Positions 23,916 to 33,505 of a stretch of 54,749 nt of DNA are shown here, piece by piece; within the stretch, counting starts at the first letter, position 1; each line of letters begins with the position of its first letter. The notes under the pieces were generated by a model that was not told the origin of the DNA, did not search any database, and saw only the letters and a list, made by a program, of their open reading frames with translations. This stretch comes from Streptosporangiaceae bacterium (GTDB taxonomy: Bacteria; Actinomycetota; Actinomycetes; Streptosporangiales; Streptosporangiaceae), in the NCBI GenBank assembly GCA_025934375.1, contig JAICYD010000033.1, positions 1-54,749 of the forward strand. Direction: 5' to 3'. The translations under genes and the position numbers were made by a program.

Positions 23916-24395
23916 TCATGCCACCGCACCCGCCTCGGCGCGCAGGACCGCCCCAGCGCGGGCCGTGAGATCGCGCAGGGTACGGATGGTGACCTCCAGG
24001 TCGGCGGGGTCGATCGGGGCCACCAGCGGCCGGGACGCGACGCCGGCCGCACTCGCGATTCGCTCGCGCAGCCGCGCCCCGGCCGGGGCGAACCGCACGA
24101 TCGGGCCATCGTGGGCCAGCAGGCCTGAGCCGGAGAGCCTGTCGGCCAGTTCCCCGGCCGCCCATAGGTCGATGTCAAGCCAGCCGCTGAGGTCGGCGAG
24201 GTAATCCTCGCGCGGGGCGGACCCGCCGAGGGCGGCCAGCCGCTGCAGGGCGAGGTAATCCTGGCGACTGGTGCCCGCCTCGGCCAGCACCCGCGCCAGC
24301 AGCTTGCTGAGCACCGCCTCGGCCTGGCCGACCACCTGGCCGATCTCCGCTAGCGGGGGCTTGCTCGCCGATGGGGTGGCTTGTGTCTCGGTCAT
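23916..24395 (-). CDS. Diverged MarR-like winged-helix protein
   Basis: The 159-residue protein has the helical frame of MarR regulators: AVLSKLLARVLAEAGTSRQDYLALQRLAALG, then a winged-helix region (LSGWLDIDLWAAGELADRLSGSGLL) and a C-terminal helix. The recognition helix and wing are poorly conserved and the basic RxxD/R wing motif is absent. It is divergently transcribed from a canonical MarR gene with a shared 129-bp intergenic region that has an inverted repeat. Pairs like this may form cross-regulation, which is inference. Alternative: a degenerate PadR- or DUF-type helical protein. Confidence 0.55.
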   Translation of the reverse strand: MTETQATPSASKPPLAEIGQVVGQAEAVLSKLLARVLAEAGTSRQDYLALQRLAALGGSAPREDYLADLSGWLDIDLWAAGELADRLSGSGLLAHDGPIVRFAPAGARLRERIASAAGVASRPLVAPIDPADLEVTIRTLRDLTARAGAVLRAEAGAVA

Positions 24396-24473
24396 TGTCT
24401 CGTTCCCCTGTTCTCACCAGCACCGTGAGCGTGCTAGACCTTGACCTGAATCCGAACACTAGGCACGCTACCC

Positions 24474-24504
24474 TCTAGGAAACCTAATGTCTAGCCTTCC
24501 TAGA
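24474..24504. promoter_or_regulatory. Operator-like inverted repeat between two MarR genes
   Basis: tctaggaa and ttcctaga form perfect 8-bp arms separated by 15 bp, and further ctag cores (24450s-24500s) lie nearby. The site sits 20 bp before the plus-strand MarR start and overlaps the divergent promoter region, the expected place for MarR autoregulation. The plus-strand gene has ggag at 24511-24514 as its ribosome binding site. Confidence 0.5.
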
Positions 24505-24524
24505 TAATAAGGAGCCGAACGATC

Positions 24525-25022
24525 ATGGGCGAGATTCCGGAGCTCAAGGCGGACGCTGGCGTGACGCCGCGCCGTCGCCTGGAGGGCGAGTTCATGCTCG
24601 CCATGCGCCGCGCCGGGTCGGTGATGCAACTGCTGGGAGCGGCGGCGGCGGAGCAGATCGGCATCAATGTCACCGACTTGAACTGCCTGAACATCCTGGC
24701 CCTGCGCGGGCTGATGACGGCCGGAGAGCTGGCCAGGGCCACCGGGCTGACCACGGCGTCCATCACCGGCGTGCTCGACCGGCTGGAGGAGGCGGGGTTC
24801 GTCCAGCGCGAGCGCGACCTGAAGGACCGCCGGCGGGTGGTCGTCCGGCTGGATCCCCAGCGCGGCCTGCACGACATCGCCCCCGTGTTCGCGCCGGTCG
24901 TCGCGGCCTGGCGCGTGGTCGCCGCCCAGTACACCGACGAGCAACTGGAGACGATCCTGGGCTTCCAGCACCAAGTGGAGCAGATCATGCGGGACCGCCT
25001 GATCGAACTGCGCGGCGAGTAG
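24525..25022 (+). CDS. MarR family transcription regulator
   Basis: A 165-residue MarR regulator. The dimer helices flank a winged helix at ~60-125: GLMTAGELARATGLTTASIT (helix-turn-helix) and LEEAGFVQRERDLKDRRRVVVRLD (wing with the conserved D-x-R-R). The C-terminal helix ends in EQIMRDRLIELRGE. ATG 24525 has ggag ~11 nt upstream. It likely binds the tctaggaa inverted repeat to control itself and the divergent MarR-like gene. The DUF2231-Rieske gene begins 33 bp downstream and may be in the same transcript. Ligand unknown. Confidence 0.85.
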   Translation: MGEIPELKADAGVTPRRRLEGEFMLAMRRAGSVMQLLGAAAAEQIGINVTDLNCLNILALRGLMTAGELARATGLTTASITGVLDRLEEAGFVQRERDLKDRRRVVVRLDPQRGLHDIAPVFAPVVAAWRVVAAQYTDEQLETILGFQHQVEQIMRDRLIELRGE

Positions 25023-25055
25023 GGGGTACCCGGGGGCCGGGGCGGGTACGCCTTC

Positions 25056-26096
25056 GTGGTGTGGCAGCTATCTTCCGGGGGACGGACCCCCCGTAGTACC
25101 CCCCGCGTGCGCAGGCTTGGCAGGCACGAGTCGCCGCGGCGCACGTTGCCCCTCCCCCGCCTGGCGGCGTTCGCGGAGCGGGTCGAGCGTACTCCGGCCC
25201 TGGACGGGCCGGTCCGCGCGCTGTCGGATGCGCTGGTCCGCGCGCTGCCGTCGGGGACGCGGCTAGACGACGTGCTGCACGGGGTGCCCTTCGGGCAGCC
25301 CGCGCACCCGGCCCTGGTGCGGCTGCCGCTGGGCTGCTGGACCTCGGCGGTGCTGCTGGACTTCCTGCCGGGGGCGCACCTGGTCCCGGAGGGCGGGATC
25401 GCGCGCTGGCCGGGCGTGCAGCGCTTTCCGGGGGCGCAGCAGGCCTCGACGGCGCTGCTGGCGGCGGGGCTGACCGCGGCGCTGCCGTCGGCGGCGACGG
25501 GCCTGGCCGACTGGTCGGCGCTGCACCGCTACCAGCAGCGGGTCGGACTGGTGCACGCGGTCGCCCAGGGCGGCGCCACCACCTTGTTCGGCGCGTCGCT
25601 GCTGGCACGGCTCATCGGCCGGCACAAGACGGGGAAGGCGCTGTCCCTGGCGGGCCTGGCGGCCGCCTCGGCGGGGGCCTACCTGGGCGGCCACCTGGCG
25701 CTGCGCCTGGGGGCGGGGGCCAGCCACGCGGAGTCGATCGAGCACCTGAGCCCGCTTGGCTGGCACGACCTGTGCCCCGTGAACGACCTGCCGGACGGGC
25801 GGCCGACCCGCCGCCAGCTGGGCTACCTCAGCTTGCTGGCGCTGCGCCAGGGCAGCGAGGTCCACGTGCTGTCCGACCACTGCGCGCACCTGGGCGGGCC
25901 ACTGCACCAGGGCCGCGTGGTCACCGCGCGGGACGCGGCCTGCATCTCCTGCCCGTGGCACGGATCGGTGTTCCGCCTCAGCGATGGCGCCGTCATGCAC
26001 GGGCCGGCCACCGCGCGCCAGCCGTCATTCGAGTGCCAGGTGACCGACTCGGGCTGGGTCCAGGTCCGCCCGCGGACCCTGGGCAAGCGGGCTTAA
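25056..26096 (+). CDS. DUF2231 membrane-Rieske fusion protein
   Basis: The product (346 residues from GTG 25056) has an N-terminal DUF2231 membrane domain (~75-230, with GVPFGQPAHPALVRLPLGCWTS) and a C-terminal Rieske [2Fe-2S] domain showing C-x-H (DHCAHLGGPLHQG) and C-x2-H (CISCPWHGSVF). It is likely a membrane-bound redox protein of unknown partner. The N-terminal 17 residues look artificial; GTG 25107 (VRRLGRHE) is an alternative start. It follows a MarR gene and converges with the SPFH gene, overlapping it by 4 bp. Similar proteins are common in actinomycetes near redox-stress genes. Confidence 0.85.
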   Translation: MVWQLSSGGRTPRSTPRVRRLGRHESPRRTLPLPRLAAFAERVERTPALDGPVRALSDALVRALPSGTRLDDVLHGVPFGQPAHPALVRLPLGCWTSAVLLDFLPGAHLVPEGGIARWPGVQRFPGAQQASTALLAAGLTAALPSAATGLADWSALHRYQQRVGLVHAVAQGGATTLFGASLLARLIGRHKTGKALSLAGLAAASAGAYLGGHLALRLGAGASHAESIEHLSPLGWHDLCPVNDLPDGRPTRRQLGYLSLLALRQGSEVHVLSDHCAHLGGPLHQGRVVTARDAACISCPWHGSVFRLSDGAVMHGPATARQPSFECQVTDSGWVQVRPRTLGKRA

Positions 26097-27217
26097 GGGT
26101 CGTCGTTGCCGACGGGGGGCAGTTGCGGAACCGTACCGCGGCCCGCGATGCCGTTGCCATTGGCATCGCGGGCCCCGGCGGCCGGAAGGGGCGGGAGGGG
26201 CCCGAGGCCGAGCAGGTCCCGCAGGCCGCGGATCGCGCTCGCGGGGTCGGCTTCGACTTCGGCGGGCGGGCTCGAGGCCGGCGGCTCGACGGCGGCGGCG
26301 CTGGCGCTCGCGCCGGCGCTGAAGTAGTTGCCGATCCCGTCCAGGGCCCGGCCGATCTCGCTCGGCACGATCCAGACCTTGTTCGCGTCGCCCTGGGCGA
26401 TCTGCGGCAGGGTCTGCAGGTACCGGTAGGCCAGCAGTGACTGGTCCGGGTTGCCGTCGTGGATCGCGCGGAAGACCGTGGAGATGGCCTGCGCCTCGCC
26501 CTGGGCGCGCTTGGCTTGCGCGGTGGCGTCCGCCTCGGCGCGGACCACGGTGGCCTCGGCCTCGCCGCGGGCGCGCAGGACCGCGGCCTGCTTTTCGCCT
26601 TCGGCGTTGAGGATCGCGGACTGCTTGGCGCCCTCGGACTGGAGGATCACCGCCCGCTTCTCCCGGTCGGCCCGCATCTGCTTTTGCATCGCCTCCTGGA
26701 CCGACGGCGGCGGCTCGATGGCCTTCAGCTCCACCCGGCTGACCCGCAGTCCCCACTTGCCGGTGGCGTCGTCGAGCTCCTTGCGCAGCTCGGCGTTGAT
26801 CTTGTCGCGGGAGGTCAGGGTGTGGTCGAGGTCCATGCCGCCGACCACGTTGCGCAGCGTCGTGACGACAAGCTGCTCGACGCCGGCCTCGTAGCTGGCG
26901 ATCTCGTAGGTGGCCGCCTTGGGGTCGGTGACCTGGAAGTAGATGACCGTGTCGATGTTGACCGTGAGGTTGTCCCGGGTGATGACCGGCTGCGGCGGGA
27001 AGCTCACCACCTGCTCGCGCAGGTCCATGAGGGGGCGCAGGTACTCGATGAACGGGATCACGATGTTCAGCCCGGCGTGCAGCGTCCGGTTGTAGCGCCC
27101 GAAGCGCTCCACGATCCCGGCCCGCGCCTGCGGGATGATCCGGACTGACCTGACGACGGCTGCGACGACGAGGACGACGATGAGGACGAGGATGATGACC
27201 GCGACTACGGTACCCAT
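26093..27217 (-). CDS. SPFH/band 7 membrane protein (QmcA/stomatin-like)
   Basis: The 374-residue protein begins with a single membrane helix (residues 3-24), then the SPFH/band-7 domain (IIPQARAGIVERFGRYNRTL to about residue 190). A long Ala/Glu/Lys-rich coiled-coil follows (QSEGAKQSAILNAEGEKQAA ... AQAKRAQGEAQAIS), and the C-terminal ~70 residues are low-complexity. These proteins form large rings that scaffold membrane domains, often with FtsH- or NfeD-type partners; no nfeD gene is adjacent. ATG 27217 follows ggag with a 7-8-nt spacer. It converges on the DUF2231-Rieske gene. Confidence 0.9.
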   Translation of the reverse strand: MGTVVAVIILVLIVVLVVAAVVRSVRIIPQARAGIVERFGRYNRTLHAGLNIVIPFIEYLRPLMDLREQVVSFPPQPVITRDNLTVNIDTVIYFQVTDPKAATYEIASYEAGVEQLVVTTLRNVVGGMDLDHTLTSRDKINAELRKELDDATGKWGLRVSRVELKAIEPPPSVQEAMQKQMRADREKRAVILQSEGAKQSAILNAEGEKQAAVLRARGEAEATVVRAEADATAQAKRAQGEAQAISTVFRAIHDGNPDQSLLAYRYLQTLPQIAQGDANKVWIVPSEIGRALDGIGNYFSAGASASAAAVEPPASSPPAEVEADPASAIRGLRDLLGLGPLPPLPAAGARDANGNGIAGRGTVPQLPPVGNDDP

Positions 27218-27324
27218 GACGTCATCTCCGCTCGGATGACCCTAAAAAGCCGCCTATATCGCCACGGTACCCCGGTATTGCCGGAAAGTGCCAGATCGGT
27301 CGCAGTGCGTGCGATGCCCCTGGG

Positions 27325-28113
27325 TCAGCGGACGGCCCAGGCGGTCCAGCGGTTCTGGCGGTACTCGATCTCCAGCGGGATGCCGAAGCAGCGGGAGAGA
27401 TTCCGCGCGGTGAACACCTCGCCGACCGGCCCGGCGGCCAGCACCGAACCGCGGCGCAGCAGCATGGCGTGCGTGAACCCGTCGGGGACTTCCTCCACGT
27501 GGTGGGTGACCAGGACCATCATGGGCGCCTTGGGGTCACGGGCCAGCATGGACAGGCGGCGCAGCAGGTCCTCGCGGCCGCCGAGGTCCAGGCCCGCGGC
27601 GGGCTCGTCCAGCAGCAGCATCTCGGGGTCCGGCATCATCGCGCGGGCGATCTGCACGCGCTTGCGCTCCCCTTCGGACAGCGTGGAGAACCGGCGGCGG
27701 ATCAGGTGGGCGCAGCCGAGCGCGTCCAGGAGCTCCACGGCGCGGGTCACGTCGGCGGAGTCGTACTCCTCCTTCCACCGGCCGAGGATGGCGTAGGAGG
27801 CGGTCAGCACCAGGTCGATGACCTTCTCGCCGGCGGGCACCCGCTCGGCCAGGGCGGCGCTCGCCAGCCCGATGCGGGGGCGCAGGTCGAACACGTCCAC
27901 CTCGCCGAGCCGCCCGCCGAGCACGTCCACGGTGCCCTCGGTGGGGAACATCATGGTGGCCGCCACCTGCAGCAGCGTGGTCTTCCCGGCGCCGTTGGGG
28001 CCGATCACGATCCACCGCTCGTCCTCGTGCGCTTCCCAGTCGATGTTGCGCAGCAACAAGGACGCGTCGCGGCGCACGGATACGCCACGAAGCTTGAGCA
28101 CCTCGTCAGACAC
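27325..28113 (-). CDS. ABC transporter-type ATP-binding protein
   Basis: The 262-residue ATPase has Walker A GPNGAGKTT, the signature LSEGERKR (an LSGGQ variant seen in ModF/YlmA-like proteins), Walker B MLLLDEPAAGLD and the H-loop VLVTHHVEEV. No membrane partner is adjacent. Proteins of this type may act in translation or molybdate-related roles, so transport is not assured. GTG 28113 is chosen because aaaggggc lies just upstream and the domain begins directly after; an ATG at 28188 would add 25 residues without domain content. It is divergent from serB. Confidence 0.85.
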   Translation of the reverse strand: MSDEVLKLRGVSVRRDASLLLRNIDWEAHEDERWIVIGPNGAGKTTLLQVAATMMFPTEGTVDVLGGRLGEVDVFDLRPRIGLASAALAERVPAGEKVIDLVLTASYAILGRWKEEYDSADVTRAVELLDALGCAHLIRRRFSTLSEGERKRVQIARAMMPDPEMLLLDEPAAGLDLGGREDLLRRLSMLARDPKAPMMVLVTHHVEEVPDGFTHAMLLRRGSVLAAGPVGEVFTARNLSRCFGIPLEIEYRQNRWTAWAVR

Positions 28114-28276
28114 CTGCTGCCCCTTTCTGGGGCCCCGCCCCTGGATACGCCACGCTCGGCCACACTCCGCCGCACAGACCCGCCTCACGCTACCTTCCTG
28201 GGGGGGTGCACACCAAGCCAGCGGCGGGGTTCCGGTGCGCGGCGGCAGCCGGGTAGCGGGTAGCGTGTTGCACGCG

Positions 28277-29473
28277 ATGAATCATCCACGGACCACGCTT
28301 CTCATCACCCTCACGGGCCGGGACCGGCCCGGGGTGACGTCCCGGCTCTTCAACGAGCTGGGGCGGTTCCCGCTCACGGTGATCGACATCGAGCAGGTGG
28401 TGCTGCGCGGGCGGCTGGTGCTCGGGGTGCTCAGCTCCTGGGACAGCGACGCCACGCCGGACCTGACCGCCATCCATCGCTGCGTCACCACGCTGGCGGC
28501 CGACCTGGGCCTTGACGCGGAGATCACGACCGGGTCGGCGTCCGCGGCGGACTCCCCGGCCTCGCCGGGGCTGCACGTCACCGTTATCGGAAGCCCGCTG
28601 CGGCCGGAGGCCCTGGCGGCCATCACCGGTCGGATCGCGGCCAACGGCGCCAACATCGACAAGATCTCCCGGCTCGCCGCCGACCCGGTGACCTGCATCG
28701 AGCTAGACGTCTCGGGGGCCTCGCCGTCGGCGTTGCGCGAGGACCTGGCCCGCGAGGCGGCCCAGCGCGGCGTGGACGTCGCCGTCCAGCGCGGCGGGCT
28801 GCACCGGCGGGCGATGCGGCTGCTGGTCATGGACGTCGACTCCACGCTGATCACCGGCGAGGTGATTGACCTGCTGGCGGCGCGCGCGGGCTGCGCGGAC
28901 GAGGTGGCCAAGGTCACCGCGGCGACGATGCGCGGCGAGCTGGACTTCAGCGCCTCCTTGCGCGAGCGGGTGGCGCTGCTGGCCGGGCTCGATGAGTCGG
29001 TGCTCTCCTCGGTGCGGGCCGACCTTCGGCTGACGCCGGGCGCGCGGACGCTGATCCGGACGCTGAAGCGCCTCGGCTACAAGTGCGGGCTGGTCAGCGG
29101 GGGCTTCACCGCGGTGATCGAACCGCTGGCGGCCACGCTCGGCATCGACTTCATCGCGGCCAACACCCTGGAGATCGCGGACGCGAAGCTGACCGGGCGG
29201 GTGCTCGACCCGGTCATCGACAAGGACGGCAAGACCGAGGCGCTGCGCCGGTTCGCGGAGCTGGCCGGCGTCCCGCTGTCGCAGACCGTCGCGGTCGGGG
29301 ACGGCGCCAACGACCTGGGCATGATCGGGGCGGCGGGCCTGGGGGTGGCGTTCAACGCCAAGCCGATTGTCCGGGACGCCGCCGACACGGCGCTGAACGT
29401 CCCCTACCTGGACGCGATCCTCTACCTGCTGGGCATCTCACGCGACGCGGTCCGCGCCGAAGAGCTCGCCTGA
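28277..29473 (+). CDS. serB: Phosphoserine phosphatase with ACT domains
   Basis: SerB removes phosphate from O-phospho-L-serine in the last step of serine synthesis. The 398-residue protein has two ACT-type domains in the N-terminal ~170 residues (LLITLTGRDRPGVTSRLFNE and LHVTVIGSPLRPEALAAITG) and a HAD phosphatase: motif I MDVDSTLITGEV, motif II region GLVSGGFTAVI, Lys in DKDGKTEALR and motif III VGDGANDLGMIGAAGLGVAF. The extra ACT domains are normal in actinobacterial SerB and mediate serine feedback. ATG 28277 starts directly before the ACT domain. Its transcript ends at the hairpin at 29500-29533. Confidence 0.95.
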   Translation: MNHPRTTLLITLTGRDRPGVTSRLFNELGRFPLTVIDIEQVVLRGRLVLGVLSSWDSDATPDLTAIHRCVTTLAADLGLDAEITTGSASAADSPASPGLHVTVIGSPLRPEALAAITGRIAANGANIDKISRLAADPVTCIELDVSGASPSALREDLAREAAQRGVDVAVQRGGLHRRAMRLLVMDVDSTLITGEVIDLLAARAGCADEVAKVTAATMRGELDFSASLRERVALLAGLDESVLSSVRADLRLTPGARTLIRTLKRLGYKCGLVSGGFTAVIEPLAATLGIDFIAANTLEIADAKLTGRVLDPVIDKDGKTEALRRFAELAGVPLSQTVAVGDGANDLGMIGAAGLGVAFNAKPIVRDAADTALNVPYLDAILYLLGISRDAVRAEELA

Positions 29474-29499
29474 GGCGCTGACCCGGGCGCGAACGAGTA

Positions 29500-29533
29500 C
29501 GGCCGCGGAATCCACTGCTGGATTCCGCGGCCG
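29500..29533. terminator. Bidirectional terminator between serB and hppA
   Basis: Perfect 15-bp stem (cggccgcggaatcca / tggattccgcggccg) with a ctgc loop in the gap between convergent genes. It has no T-run, as is usual in high-GC actinobacteria. Confidence 0.85.
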
Positions 29534-29555
29534 CATCCGATCAGGCCTCGCGGGC

Positions 29556-32021
<2,466 letters not shown>

Positions 32022-32555
32022 TCGATCTCCTTTGGACGTCTGTCAAAAACCGCTTATGGCAGTCGTATTCGCCGGATTCGCCGGAGAAAGCACAGCTCCT
32101 GCGTCGCGAGGGTCGTAGGCAGGGGCGTGCGGGAGTCTACGCACACCGTTCCCCGATCTCTAGTACCGCCAACTTCATAACATCTTCGTTACTAAAACGA
32201 TATTACATGGACGCCAAATATTGGCCTATGTCAGGTTTATGTGACCGAGGTTACAGCAGTGATTTCTCTCGGCGCTGACAGCTCGCCCGCCACCACGAGT
32301 TTGGCAAGGGGGCAAGGGGGGGCGAGGGGCGCTCCCAGGGGGCCGCGCGGCAGATGGCAGCGGCGGGTAAACGAGCCGGTCAAGCGGATACAGGGGACCG
32401 CGGGCCCTCCCGGCCGCTTGAGCTACGGCGACACTCGTGACCGTGCGCGGCCCGGCCGGGGCATGGGCGCGCGGGGTTCCAGGGGTCGCCCCCTGGATTC
32501 GCACCGCGATGAACGCTCCGGGACGGATCCTCCGGATGGAGGCTCCGTCAAATTG
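32022..32555. other. Intergenic region upstream of hppA
   Basis: This 534-bp stretch contains the hppA promoter and a locally AT-rich block at about 32170-32260. A near-perfect dyad (tgtgacc-ga-ggttaca, one mismatch) lies at about 32240-32255 and may be a regulatory site. No coding frame or known RNA was seen. Confidence 0.35.
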
Positions 32556-32966
32556 TCAGGCGGGCGGGATCCGTTGCTTCCAGCTCATTGCGATGCTGGT
32601 GCCTGGGCCGGCCGCTCCGATCCGGACGTCATCGGCAAGCCCCGCGATCACCGCGAGGCCGTCAATCACAGTGTCGCTGCCGGACCCGGCGGCGCCGGCC
32701 GGCACCGGTTCCACTGCCGGGGCCGCATCGGTCACGACAACCTCGAACCGCTCCCCGTCCCCGGTAAGCGCCACGCGGATCGGCTGCTGCGGGCAATAGA
32801 CGCGGTGCGCCTCGACCGCGCGCGAGCACGCCTCCCCGACCGCGAGGCGCACCTCGTCCAGGACGGACTCGTCCACGCCGCTGCGGCGCGCGACTGCGGT
32901 GGCGATTAGCCTGGCGGTCCGCACGTGCGCGGGCAGCGGCGTGAAGGCAACTTCGACGGTGGCCAT
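32556..32966 (-). CDS. RsbW-like anti-sigma factor/ATPase
   Basis: A 136-residue HATPase-like protein of the RsbW/SpoIIAB class: the N-box-like region ESVLDEVRLAVGEACSRAVEAH and a G-containing C-terminal segment (SGSDTVIDGLAVIAGLADDVRI ... GTSIAMSWKQRIPPA). Such proteins bind a sigma factor or phosphorylate a STAS antagonist. The first gene of the operon is BldG, 14 nt upstream. In Streptomyces the corresponding protein is the BldG-linked anti-sigma factor. No sigma gene is in the window, so the target is probably encoded elsewhere. Confidence 0.85.
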   Translation of the reverse strand: MATVEVAFTPLPAHVRTARLIATAVARRSGVDESVLDEVRLAVGEACSRAVEAHRVYCPQQPIRVALTGDGERFEVVVTDAAPAVEPVPAGAAGSGSDTVIDGLAVIAGLADDVRIGAAGPGTSIAMSWKQRIPPA

Positions 32967-32980
32967 GTCAGACGTCAGGA

Positions 32981-33331
32981 CTACTTGTCCGCCTTCCGCT
33001 CGGCGATCGCCTCATCCACGGAGTTGTGGATGCCGAAGACCTTCGTGAGGCCGGTAATGCGGAAAATCTTCAGAATGCGCTCCTGCGTGCACACCAGGTC
33101 CAGCGACCCGTCGTGGGCACGGACTCGCTTGAGCCCGCCCACCAGGACGCCCAGGCCCGTGGAGTCGAGGAACTCGACCTTCTCCATGTTCACGACGAGC
33201 TGGTAGTTCTTCTTGTTCACCAGGTCGATGAGCAGCTCGCGAAGGCGCGGCGCGGTGTAGACGTCGATCTCGCCCTCAACGTCGACAACCTCGATGCCGT
33301 CCTTGTCGTAGTGCCCCAGCTTCAGATCCAC
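32981..33331 (-). CDS. bldG: BldG-type anti-sigma factor antagonist
   Basis: The 116-residue STAS protein begins [20 protein letters not shown] and has the conserved phosphorylation site [14 protein letters not shown] with S57, the same position that is phosphorylated in Streptomyces BldG. BldG controls sigma-factor networks in morphological differentiation and antibiotic production. The GTG start follows aggagga closely. It is divergent from the MrfA-type helicase and precedes the RsbW-like gene, as in Streptomyces, which supports orthology. A morphological role here is inferred from synteny. Confidence 0.9.
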   Translation of the reverse strand: MDLKLGHYDKDGIEVVDVEGEIDVYTAPRLRELLIDLVNKKNYQLVVNMEKVEFLDSTGLGVLVGGLKRVRAHDGSLDLVCTQERILKIFRITGLTKVFGIHNSVDEAIAERKADK

Positions 33332-33505
33332 AAATCCTCCTGCGCCCTGACGGCGTCATAGGTTGCGTCCCGCCCCGCGCGCGGGCTGACGGACGCTCCG
33401 GAGCGGGGGTGACCCCACTGCGGCATTCAACCACGCTCCGGTGTCATGTCTATACGAAAACTTCGCATCAGGCACCCGCCTCGCGGATGACACACTGAGA
33501 TCCTG

